Assembly: GCA_947178015.1 (NCBI GenBank)
Contig: CAMWWW010000185.1
Coordinates: forward strand, 1 to 5,152
Length of the DNA: 5,152 bases
DNA from: an uncultured Clostridia bacterium
Lineage (GTDB): Bacteria; Bacillota; Clostridia; Lachnospirales; Lachnospiraceae
Direction of reading: 5' to 3'
Notes under the pieces: generated by a model
What the model was told of the DNA's origin: nothing
Databases searched by the model: none
What the model saw: the letters and a program-made list of their open reading frames with translations, nothing else
Shown here: positions 1-5,070 of the stretch, piece after piece
How the letters are laid out: each line of letters opens with the position of its first letter
How positions within the stretch are numbered: position 1 is the first letter of the stretch
Made by a program: the position numbers and the translations under genes

Positions 1-545
1 AGGAGCTGTGCCAGAAAACGGTGCATCTAATCAATGATTTTAAGAATTATTTTACCAGCCAAAACCAGACGATCTATGAGAATCCGTCTCCGGGAAATAA
101 AAAGGGCGGCATCTCTACACTGGAGGACAAATCCTTGGGCTGTACGCAAAAGTCGGGAAGCGCGCTGGTTAAGGGCGTGCTGGCTTATGGGGAGCAGGTG
201 GCACAAAAGGGGCTTAATCTGCTTAGTGCACCCGGAAACGATCTGGTGGCGGCTACGGCTCTGGCGGCTTCCGGCGCGCATATTGTATTGTTTACAACAG
301 GACGGGGAACACCGTTTGCCTCTCCGGTGCCGACTGTGAAGATTTCCAGCAATTCCAATCTGTATCAAAAGAAGAGCGGCTGGATTGATTTTAATGCAGG
401 AAAGCTGGTGGAAGAGACGCCGATGGAGGAATTGTCACAGGAGTTGTTTGCGTATGTGTTAGCTGTGGCGTCCGGCAAAAAGGTGAAAGCGGAAGAAGCG
501 GGCTTCCATGATATGGCGATCTTTAAACAGGGCGTTACTTTGTAG
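1..545 (+). CDS. uxaA: Altronate dehydratase, C-terminal part (5' end outside window)
   Basis: UxaA removes water from D-altronate to give 2-keto-3-deoxygluconate (KDG) in galacturonate catabolism; it is a cytoplasmic metal-dependent enzyme. The frame is open from base 3 with no start needed, so this is the last ~180 residues of a protein that is about 500 residues in E. coli. Family blocks visible in order are NPSPGNKKGGISTLEDKSLG, then a GLNLLSAPGNDLVAATALAA block, then VLFTTGRGTPFASPVPTVKI, then WIDFNAG, and the C-terminal end IFKQGVTL. These match my memory of E. coli UxaA, including its ending, and separate it from the related galactarate dehydratase GarD. The GTG at 21 is an internal codon, not the start. 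The product feeds kdgK and eda immediately downstream, which supports the call. The stop is TAG at 543-545. Confidence 0.93.
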   Translation, partial: ELCQKTVHLINDFKNYFTSQNQTIYENPSPGNKKGGISTLEDKSLGCTQKSGSALVKGVLAYGEQVAQKGLNLLSAPGNDLVAATALAASGAHIVLFTTGRGTPFASPVPTVKISSNSNLYQKKSGWIDFNAGKLVEETPMEELSQELFAYVLAVASGKKVKAEEAGFHDMAIFKQGVTL

Positions 546-575
546 GCAGCGATTGATTTTGAAACGCAGCGATTG
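546..575 (+). repeat. 10-base direct repeat, 20-base period
   Basis: The decamer GCAGCGATTG occurs at 546-555 and again at 566-575, exactly 20 bases start to start, about two helical turns. A weaker relative (ACAGCG) occurs at 597-602. It lies just after the uxaA stop and upstream of the eda promoter. Phased direct repeats can be binding sites for a transcription factor, but it could also be a chance or slippage duplication; no protein can be named. Confidence 0.35.
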
Positions 576-604
576 CAGCTATAAGCGAATGTGTATACAG
601 CGAG

Positions 605-623
605 GCGGATAGCAAATATCCGC
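605..623 (+). promoter_or_regulatory. Perfect 7-bp inverted repeat upstream of the eda promoter
   Basis: GCGGATA at 605-611 pairs perfectly with TATCCGC at 617-623 around a 5-base loop, and weaker G-U and A-U pairs (602-604 with 624-626) could lengthen the stem. It ends 6 bases before the -35 box of the eda promoter. It could be a weak intrinsic terminator for uxaA, but the following T run is only TTTGACTT, or an operator for a regulator of the hexuronate genes. The sequence alone does not decide between these. Confidence 0.4.
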
Positions 624-629
624 TTTGAC

Positions 630-658
630 TTGACAAAAAATATGGCAAAATTTATAAT
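630..658 (+). promoter_or_regulatory. Consensus sigma-A promoter for eda-kdgK
   Basis: TTGACA at 630-635 and TATAAT at 653-658 are both perfect matches, separated by exactly 17 bases. Transcription would start near 665, leaving a leader of about 47 bases before the eda start. A perfect core promoter inside a sugar-acid catabolic cluster suggests strong transcription that is probably held by a repressor; the inverted repeat at 605-623 is the nearest candidate site. Confidence 0.85.
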
Positions 659-701
659 AAAAGCTAGAATATAGTCTTGCATTGCCGGAGCACGGCAGAA
701 T

Positions 702-706
702 GGAGG
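702..706 (+). promoter_or_regulatory. Ribosome binding site fixing the eda start at 712
   Basis: GGAGG lies 5 bases before the ATG at 712 and is the only good ribosome binding site in the leader. The in-frame TTG at 682 has no such site, so the ten extra codons upstream are not part of the protein. Confidence 0.8.
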
Positions 707-711
707 TTAAA

Positions 712-1674
712 ATGAACAAAGTATTGGAAGAGATCAGCAAGATAGGTATTGTGCCTGTTATTGCGCTGGATGATGTCAAGGATGCGGAGCCTTTGGCAAA
801 GGCTTTGATTGATGGCGGGCTTCCTTGCGCAGAGGTGACATTCCGCACAGCGGCGGCGGAGGAGTCTATCCGTATTATGGCGTCTAAGTTTCCTGAGCTG
901 TTGGTTGGCGCAGGTACTGTTCTTACTACAGAGCAGGTGGATCGTGCAGTAAATGCTGGGGCAAAGTTTATTGTAAGTCCGGGCTTAAATCCAAAGGTAG
1001 TAAAGTATTGTGTGGACAAGGGTATCCCGATCACACCCGGTACAGCAAATCCAAGTGATGTGGAGCAGGCTATTGAGATGGGGCTTGAGGTTGTCAAGTT
1101 CTTCCCGGCAGAGGCGGCAGGCGGCCTGAATATGATCAAATCCATGGCTGCTCCTTATGTAAATATGAAGTTTATGCCTACTGGCGGCATCAATGCGTCA
1201 AATGTATGTGATTATCTTGATTTTAATAAGATTATCGCATGCGGCGGAAGCTGGATGGTAAATAAGGCTATGGTTGCGGCTGGTGATTTTGCTGGAATTG
1301 AGAAGCTGACAAGAGAAGCGGTTGAGACGATGCTGGGCTTTGAGCTTAAGCATATTGGAATTAATGCACAGGATGAGAATGAGGCGGATAGCGTGGCTAC
1401 CTCTCTGAATAAGATGTTTGGCTTTGAGAAGAAGGTGGGCAACAGCTCTATCTTTGCAGGTACAGGCTTTGAGATTATGAAGAAGCCATATCTGGGAGCA
1501 AACGGACATATTGCTGTTCAGACCAATTATATCAACAGAGCTATCTATCATTTAGAGAAGAGAGGCTTTGCATTTGATATGGATACAGCGAAGTATGATG
1601 CAAAGGGAAATATGAAGGCGGTTTATTTCAAGGGTGAGTTCGGCGGCTTTGCGATCCATCTGGTACAGCGCTAA
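712..1674 (+). CDS. eda: KDPG/KHG aldolase fused to a C-terminal VOC-like domain
   Basis: 320 residues. Residues 1 to about 208 are a class I KDPG aldolase (2-dehydro-3-deoxy-phosphogluconate aldolase / 4-hydroxy-2-oxoglutarate aldolase), which splits KDPG into pyruvate and glyceraldehyde 3-phosphate in the cytoplasm. The catalytic parts are present: EVTFRT with E41 and R45, GAGTVL at 66-71, the Schiff-base lysine K129 in VVKFFPAEAAGG, and the phosphate-binding PTGGIN at 156-161; spacing matches E45, R49 and K133 of E. coli Eda. Residues about 212-320 are extra, since ordinary Eda stops near 210. They show two similar halves, LKHIGIN...GTGFEIMK and NGHIAVQT...FGGFAIHLVQ, as in glyoxalase/VOC (vicinal oxygen chelate) folds. 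The domain's job is unknown. A consensus promoter is upstream, and kdgK follows after 64 bases with no terminator seen, so the two are probably cotranscribed. The aldolase call is firm; the VOC call is from motif reading. Confidence 0.92.
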   Translation: MNKVLEEISKIGIVPVIALDDVKDAEPLAKALIDGGLPCAEVTFRTAAAEESIRIMASKFPELLVGAGTVLTTEQVDRAVNAGAKFIVSPGLNPKVVKYCVDKGIPITPGTANPSDVEQAIEMGLEVVKFFPAEAAGGLNMIKSMAAPYVNMKFMPTGGINASNVCDYLDFNKIIACGGSWMVNKAMVAAGDFAGIEKLTREAVETMLGFELKHIGINAQDENEADSVATSLNKMFGFEKKVGNSSIFAGTGFEIMKKPYLGANGHIAVQTNYINRAIYHLEKRGFAFDMDTAKYDAKGNMKAVYFKGEFGGFAIHLVQR

Positions 1675-1738
1675 CGAAGCGGTGGTTTTGTGGCAGGAAA
1701 TCAGATAATAAATAAATGAAAACGGAGGAATTTATAAA

Positions 1739-2773
1739 ATGGCGAAAAAAGTGATTACTATGGGTGAGATCATGTTAAGATTGTCCACTCCTAACAGCGA
1801 GAAATTCATTCAGGCAGATGAATTTGATGTATGCTATGGCGGAGGCGAGGCAAATGTTGCAGTTTCTCTTGCTAATTATGGACATGATGCAGAGTTTGTT
1901 ACAGCAGTTCCCGATAATGAAATTGGAGAGTGTGCAGTAGCTGCTTTGAGAAAGTATAATGTTGGCACAAAGAATATTGCAAAGTGCGGCGAGAGACTGG
2001 GAATCTATTTCTTGGAGTCCGGTTCTTCCATGAGACCATCCAAAGTTGTTTATGACAGGGCACATTCCTCAATCTCTACTGCAAAGCCAGAGGATTTTGA
2101 TTTTGACGCGATTTTTGAAGGAGCGGACTGGTTCCATTTCACAGGAATCACACCTGCGGTATCTGACACAGCGGCAGTGTTGACAGAGGAAGCATTAAAG
2201 GCGGCAAAGAGACATAATGTAAAGGTGTCTGTTGACTTAAACTTCCGCAAGAAATTATGGTCCTCCGAGAAAGCGCAGAAAGTTATGAAAAATCTGATGC
2301 AGTATGTGGATGTATGCATTGGAAATGAAGAGGATGCAGAGCTTGTACTTGGCTATAAGCCGGGCAACACAGATGTCACCAGCGGGGATCTGGAGCTTGC
2401 AGGTTACAAGTCCATCTTTGAGCAGATGGTTGCAGATTATAATTTTGAGTACTGCATCTCCTCTCTGCGCGTGAGCCATTCCGCATCCGATAACGGTTGG
2501 TCTGCTTGCATTTATTCCAGAGATACCAAGGAATTCTATCATTCCAAGACCTACAGCATCCATCCGATCGTGGATCGCGTGGGCGGCGGTGATTCCTTTG
2601 CGGGCGGTACTATCTGCGGATTCCTTGATGGAAAAGATTTCAAGGCAGCGCTGGAGTTCGGCGTAGCAGCATCTGCATTGAAGCATACCATTCCGGGAGA
2701 CTTTAATTTAGTATCCAGAAAAGAAGTAGAGACATTGGCAGGCGGAGACGCTTCCGGTCGCGTACAGAGATAA
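1739..2773 (+). CDS. kdgK: 2-keto-3-deoxygluconate kinase (PfkB family)
   Basis: 344 residues. KdgK phosphorylates 2-keto-3-deoxygluconate (KDG) with ATP to give KDPG, the substrate of the aldolase upstream. PfkB/ribokinase features are clear: the sugar-binding CYGGGEANVAVSLANYG near 32-48; YDRAHS with Y105 and R107; DLNFRKKLW at 166-174, typical of KDG kinases; GNEEDAE at 195-201; and the PfkB signature DRVGGGDSFAGG at 279-290 with catalytic base D285. The tyrosine, the two arginines (107, 170) and the aspartate match substrate contacts described for bacterial KDG kinases. The tail ends GDASGRVQR. The start ATG follows GGAGG at 1724-1728 with a 10-base gap. It forms the second gene of the eda-kdgK unit and is followed by a hairpin terminator. 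Other sugar kinases of the family are possible in principle, but context and motifs favour KDG. Confidence 0.95.
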   Translation: MAKKVITMGEIMLRLSTPNSEKFIQADEFDVCYGGGEANVAVSLANYGHDAEFVTAVPDNEIGECAVAALRKYNVGTKNIAKCGERLGIYFLESGSSMRPSKVVYDRAHSSISTAKPEDFDFDAIFEGADWFHFTGITPAVSDTAAVLTEEALKAAKRHNVKVSVDLNFRKKLWSSEKAQKVMKNLMQYVDVCIGNEEDAELVLGYKPGNTDVTSGDLELAGYKSIFEQMVADYNFEYCISSLRVSHSASDNGWSACIYSRDTKEFYHSKTYSIHPIVDRVGGGDSFAGGTICGFLDGKDFKAALEFGVAASALKHTIPGDFNLVSRKEVETLAGGDASGRVQR

Positions 2774-2800
2774 AAGGCATATTAGTTTCAATGAACACAG

Positions 2801-2830
2801 ACAGCCTCGGGAAATTTTCGAGGCTGTTTT
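2801..2830 (+). terminator. Rho-independent terminator after kdgK
   Basis: A perfect 9-bp stem, ACAGCCTCG at 2801-2809 with CGAGGCTGT at 2819-2827, encloses a 9-base loop (GGAAATTTT) and runs into TTTT at 2827-2830. The T run is short, but the stem is strong and placed 28 bases after the kdgK stop, so it should end the eda-kdgK transcript. Confidence 0.8.
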
Positions 2831-2840
2831 CACATGTACA

Positions 2841-2908
2841 GGGCTGTATAATAGACGTAAAACTGCGCAATATGCGTATGTTGCATGGGGAAGCTGCCAA
2901 TACAGCCC
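2841..2908 (+). repeat. Long-range 9-bp inverted repeat in the kdgK/SIMPL spacer
   Basis: GGGCTGTAT at 2841-2849 is the exact reverse complement of ATACAGCCC at 2900-2908, with 50 bases between the arms. The enclosed stretch can form smaller hairpins (CGCA-ATA-TGCG and ATGC...GCAT). A TATAAT at 2847-2852 overlaps the left arm, but no good -35 box stands at the right distance, so a promoter here is only possible. The spacer from 2774 to 2994 otherwise holds the terminator and the SIMPL ribosome binding site. It may be a structured leader or small RNA, or a chance repeat. Confidence 0.3.
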
Positions 2909-2978
2909 GCGCGGCGAGTAGGGGAGAAAAGTTTTCCTTGACTCGATTTGCGCTGGAACATAACGGAAGAGTAAGGTT

Positions 2979-2984
2979 AGGAGG
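2979..2984 (+). promoter_or_regulatory. Ribosome binding site fixing the SIMPL start at 2995
   Basis: AGGAGG followed by a 10-base gap to the ATG at 2995. The frame is open further upstream to an ATG at 2791, but that would place the coding sequence across the kdgK terminator, so 2995 is chosen. Confidence 0.8.
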
Positions 2985-2994
2985 AGTGGTTTCA

Positions 2995-3651
2995 ATGGAG
3001 CATGTCATTAAGGTTGTAGGCTATTCAAGGCTGTCGGTGGAGCCGGATGGGATACGAATACGAATCAAGTTAAATCATATTACAAAAGAATACAGCGAGG
3101 CGATGGAATATGCCGAAAAAGCACAAAGGGAAATGGCAGAGGTGATAAAGCGGGCAAATCTTGCAGAATCGGAACTGAAAACGCTGTCATGGGGGATTAC
3201 GGCGGAGTATTCTTATCATACAAATGAGAGAAATGAGCAGGTTAAAACATTTGACGGTTACTATTATAAACATAGCTTTATGGTAGAGCTTGGCATGGAT
3301 CATAAGACGGCGGGAAGAATATTAAATGAGATTGTACAAAGCAGTTTGACGCCAGAGATCGGTTTGGAATATATGGTGGTTAATCCTGATAGATATAAGG
3401 ATGAGTTATTGGAGCGTGCTGTGGCGGACTCCAAGCATCAGGCAGAGGTAATTGCCCGTGCGGCTGACACAAGACTGGGTCAGGTCGTGTGGATTCAATA
3501 TACGGACCGAGTCGGCGAGCATGTGAGAGGCACAGAGAATCCATTGGCTGTTCCCGCAGTACTATGCACCAGACAGATCAAGATGCCAGAATTTACGCCT
3601 GCAAAGATGGATCTTTCCGCATCCGTGACCGTGGAGTGGGAGCTGATGTAA
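2995..3651 (+). CDS. SIMPL (DUF541, YggE-like) domain protein, cytoplasmic form
   Basis: 218 residues. The opening VVGYSRLSVEPDGIRIRIKL at 7-26 is the typical first strand of SIMPL domains (consensus like G-G-x-V-x-V-x-PD), followed by a long helix (about 30-62) with the family's YSEAMEYAEKA pattern, a middle strand region with KTFDGYYYKHSFMVEL (84-99), a helix with ELLERAVADSKHQAEVIARA (137-156) and a closing strand ending VTVEWEL. The family includes E. coli YggE, linked to oxidative stress, and Brucella BP26, which forms large oligomers; the molecular role is unresolved. Those proteins are exported, whereas this one begins MEHVIKVVGY with no signal peptide or membrane segment, so it probably stays in the cytoplasm. 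It is a single-gene unit: the kdgK terminator lies before it and 135 bases separate it from the next start. No strong promoter was found. The domain call rests on pattern recognition. Confidence 0.8.
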   Translation: MEHVIKVVGYSRLSVEPDGIRIRIKLNHITKEYSEAMEYAEKAQREMAEVIKRANLAESELKTLSWGITAEYSYHTNERNEQVKTFDGYYYKHSFMVELGMDHKTAGRILNEIVQSSLTPEIGLEYMVVNPDRYKDELLERAVADSKHQAEVIARAADTRLGQVVWIQYTDRVGEHVRGTENPLAVPAVLCTRQIKMPEFTPAKMDLSASVTVEWELM

Positions 3652-3737
3652 GGGAATCAAGGTCTAAATTCTGCTTATTTTCATAAAATAGAAAAAAGAG
3701 CGCTTTTTAGGGCAGGGCAGAATATGGCGGCAGATTC

Positions 3738-3755
3738 TTATTATATGTATAAAAA
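3738..3755 (+). promoter_or_regulatory. Possible toxin-antitoxin operator palindrome
   Basis: TTATA at 3741-3745 and TATAA at 3748-3752 form a palindrome around TG; allowing one mismatch, the symmetry reaches 3738-3755. It overlaps a possible -10 box (TATAAA, 3748-3753), though no convincing -35 was found. It lies 31 bases before the chosen antitoxin start. Antitoxin-toxin complexes of this class usually repress their own promoter at palindromes. Such AT-rich symmetry can also arise by chance. Confidence 0.3.
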
Positions 3756-3774
3756 GGATGATGTGGAGGGCAGA

Positions 3775-3781
3775 AAGGAAG
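3775..3781 (+). promoter_or_regulatory. Ribosome binding site supporting the antitoxin start at 3787
   Basis: AAGGAAG sits 5 bases before the ATG at 3787 (7 from its AAGGA core). In-frame ATGs at 3724 and 3745 lack a comparable site, so 3787 is preferred. A GGAGG at 3766-3770 is 16 bases away, rather far to serve this start. Confidence 0.55.
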
Positions 3782-3786
3782 AAACG

Positions 3787-3912
3787 ATGTCCTTTGATCC
3801 TTTTTTTACAGAGGAAAATATGGTGTGGCTTGATGAATCTGACAGGCAGGTAAAAGAAGGCAAAGTGGTCGTGAAAGCGATGGAAGAATTGGAGGCCATG
3901 GAGCTTGAGTAG
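3787..3912 (+). CDS. Small antitoxin of a YoeB/Txe-type toxin-antitoxin pair
   Basis: 41 residues from the chosen start. It should bind and neutralise the toxin encoded right after it and help repress the operon. The sequence (MSFDPFFTEENMVWL at the start, then RQVKEGKVVVKAMEELEAME) resembles the toxin-binding C-terminal part of short antitoxins paired with Txe/YoeB toxins in clostridia: an FTEEN...WL...S helix, a GKVVVK strand and an acidic ELEAME tail. No separate N-terminal DNA-binding domain of the usual YefM/Phd type is visible, so the protein is short for the class. An in-frame start at 3724 would give 62 residues (extra MAADSYYMYKK...), but those codons look like promoter and leader sequence. 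The last 8 bases overlap the toxin gene, implying translational coupling. The identity depends strongly on the neighbouring toxin. Confidence 0.78.
   Translation: MSFDPFFTEENMVWLDESDRQVKEGKVVVKAMEELEAMELE
3891..3895 (+). promoter_or_regulatory. Ribosome binding site for the toxin's TTG start
   Basis: GGAGG inside the antitoxin's ELEAME codons lies 9 bases before the TTG at 3905. No ATG or GTG in the toxin frame lies near it, so the TTG is the likely start. Confidence 0.7.
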
Positions 3913-4171
3913 AATTACTTTTTCTGAAAATGCATGGGAGGAATATCTGTTTTGGCAGCTTCAGGATAAGCGCACCCTGAAGAAAATCAATGCACTGCTT
4001 AAGGCAATTCAGCAAAGCCCCTTTACAGGGGCGGGAAAGCCTGAGGCATTAAAGGGAATGAACAATGGAAAATGGAGCCGGCGCATTAATGATAAAGATC
4101 GGCTTGTGTATCAGCTAGAGCAGGATCTGATAATTGTGATACAATGTATGGGGCATTATGATGACAGATAG
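3905..4171 (+). CDS. yoeB: Txe/YoeB family ribosome-dependent mRNA endonuclease toxin
   Basis: 88 residues. YoeB/Txe toxins bind the ribosome A site and cut mRNA there, stopping translation when the antitoxin is lost. The whole protein follows the YoeB pattern: ITFSENAWEEYLFWQLQDKR, LKKINALLKAIQQSPFTGAGKPEALK, WSRRINDKDRLVY and the end GHYDDR. Residues corresponding to catalytic E46, R65, H83 and Y84 of E. coli YoeB are present as E47, R66, H84 and Y85, so the toxin looks intact. E. coli YoeB is 84 residues and ends at HYH; here three residues follow HY. The start is a TTG that overlaps the antitoxin stop, served by GGAGG at 3891-3895; a weak start codon should keep toxin output below antitoxin output. 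The 3' end overlaps the next gene by 14 bases. Confidence 0.93.
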   Translation: MSRITFSENAWEEYLFWQLQDKRTLKKINALLKAIQQSPFTGAGKPEALKGMNNGKWSRRINDKDRLVYQLEQDLIIVIQCMGHYDDR

Positions 4172-4955
4172 AGAAAAAATAAGCGATACATTACATAGGG
4201 TGGATCTGTTTTTATTTATGGGACAATCCAATATGGCGGGAAGAGGAGAGAGCTGTGAGCGATTCCCCGATCCGGCGCCGTCTCTAATAGAAGGCGCTGG
4301 ATATGAATATCGAGCGGTGACAAAACCAGATAGCTTAACACCCATACAAGAGCCATTTGGGCAGAATGAAAATCGGGCGGGAGGCATTGATGATGGAGAT
4401 AAAAAGACGGGTTCTATGGTGACAGCGTTTGTCAACGCATATTATCAATGTACAGGTGTTCCAATCGTAGGGATTTCAGCTTCTAAGGGTGGTTCTTCTA
4501 TTTTGCAGTGGCAGCCAGATCAGGAATATTTCGCAGATGTAAAAGAGCGCCTGAGCTCTTGTCAACAATATCTAAAGAAAGAAGGCGTCTCCATCCAGCA
4601 TACCTGCCTGTTATGGTGTCAGGGAGAGACGGACGGAGATAAGAGAGTCGCAGGAGAAGCGTATCAGCACTACTTTATGCAGTTTTGGCGGGAGATAAAA
4701 CAGCTAGGAGTGGAACGATGCTTTTTGATATTGATTGGGAATTATAATGGCTCTGAAAAAATCAGCTATCAAGAGATCCAAGATGCCCAGCGGAAGCTGG
4801 CAGAAAACGAGCCAGATATTATGCTTGTCGACAAAAGCTTTCCGGCGATGAAGAAACGTGGGTTGATGAAAGATGCCTTTCATTATTATCAGAAAGCATA
4901 CAATGAAGTGGGAACAAGTGCGGGCAGAACGACAGCACACATCTTATATGGATAA
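4158..4955 (+). CDS. SASA-type (sialate O-acetylesterase-like) carbohydrate esterase
   Basis: 265 residues. The protein belongs to the SGNH/GDSL-like esterases with the SASA domain (Pfam 'carbohydrate esterase, sialic acid-specific acetylesterase', related to CE6), which remove acetyl groups from sugars. Motifs: LFLFMGQSNMAGRG at 17-30 with nucleophile S24; GISASKGGSSILQW at 105-118; LLWCQGETDGD at 151-161; and KDAFHYYQKAYNEVG at 238-252 with the D239/H242 pair completing the triad. There is no signal peptide: the hydrophobic LFLFM near the start is the first core strand, so the enzyme is probably cytoplasmic and acts on imported oligosaccharides. The substrate could be acetylated xylan, pectin or sialic acid; the hexuronate genes 1.4 kb upstream make plant polysaccharide plausible, but this is inference. 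The start is ATG 4158 or 4161; only GGGG at 4150-4153 resembles a ribosome binding site, so translation may be coupled to the toxin gene it overlaps. Confidence 0.85.
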   Translation: MMTDREKISDTLHRVDLFLFMGQSNMAGRGESCERFPDPAPSLIEGAGYEYRAVTKPDSLTPIQEPFGQNENRAGGIDDGDKKTGSMVTAFVNAYYQCTGVPIVGISASKGGSSILQWQPDQEYFADVKERLSSCQQYLKKEGVSIQHTCLLWCQGETDGDKRVAGEAYQHYFMQFWREIKQLGVERCFLILIGNYNGSEKISYQEIQDAQRKLAENEPDIMLVDKSFPAMKKRGLMKDAFHYYQKAYNEVGTSAGRTTAHILYG

Positions 4956-5007
4956 AGCCTACATCCCCTATTTTCAAAATTGTTAGGAAAGATATAGCAA
5001 TTAGCGG

Positions 5008-5036
5008 TTGTTTGTGTTGTGTTCTGGTAGTATAAT
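5008..5036 (+). promoter_or_regulatory. Probable sigma-A promoter for the final gene
   Basis: A perfect TATAAT at 5031-5036 is preceded, 17 bases away, by TTGTTT at 5008-5013, which keeps the key TTG. Transcription would begin near 5043, about 28 bases before the ATG at 5071. The 115-base spacer from the esterase stop holds no convincing terminator. Confidence 0.65.
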
Positions 5037-5055
5037 GTTTATCAGAATATTTAAT

Positions 5056-5063
5056 AAGGAGGG
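5056..5063 (+). promoter_or_regulatory. Strong ribosome binding site for the final gene
   Basis: AAGGAGGG, a full match to the anti-Shine-Dalgarno core, lies 7 bases before the ATG at 5071 and shows that the short open frame there is a real gene. Confidence 0.8.
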
Positions 5064-5070
5064 CTTGGAT

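Noticed and set aside
682..711. Upstream TTG start for the aldolase, adding ten residues
   Set aside because: No ribosome binding site precedes it, the added residues are not part of known Eda proteins, and GGAGG at 702-706 points clearly to ATG 712.
579..1145. 188-codon minus-strand open frame opposite eda
   Set aside because: It lies opposite a well-conserved gene, has low-complexity serine/alanine/threonine-rich translation, and has no recognisable domain.
1716..1730. Near match to a catabolite-response (cre) element before kdgK
   Set aside because: It has one mismatch to WTGNAANCGNWNNCW, but half of the match is the kdgK ribosome binding site, and it lies within a transcribed region rather than at a promoter.
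2255..2686. 143-codon minus-strand open frame opposite kdgK
   Set aside because: It is antisense to conserved PfkB motifs, and its translation resembles no family.
2938..2966. TTGACT at 2938-2943 as a -35 box for the SIMPL gene
   Set aside because: The hexamer 17 bases downstream (TAACGG) is a poor -10 box, so the promoter is not supported.
2791..2994. N-terminal extension of the SIMPL protein to ATG 2791
   Set aside because: It would translate through the kdgK terminator hairpin, and the extension has no domain resemblance; AGGAGG at 2979-2984 supports ATG 2995.
3489..3686. 65-codon plus-strand frame within the end of the SIMPL gene
   Set aside because: It is an alternative frame of a better-supported gene, and its arginine/serine-rich translation resembles no known family.
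3691..3710. A/T-flanked AGCGCT palindrome as terminator of the SIMPL gene
   Set aside because: The possible stem is only about five pairs, including a G-U, around a GCGC loop; this is too weak to call.
4966..4988. Hairpin after the esterase stop (CCTA...TAGG)
   Set aside because: Only four outer pairs form before mismatches, with no T run, so no terminator is claimed.
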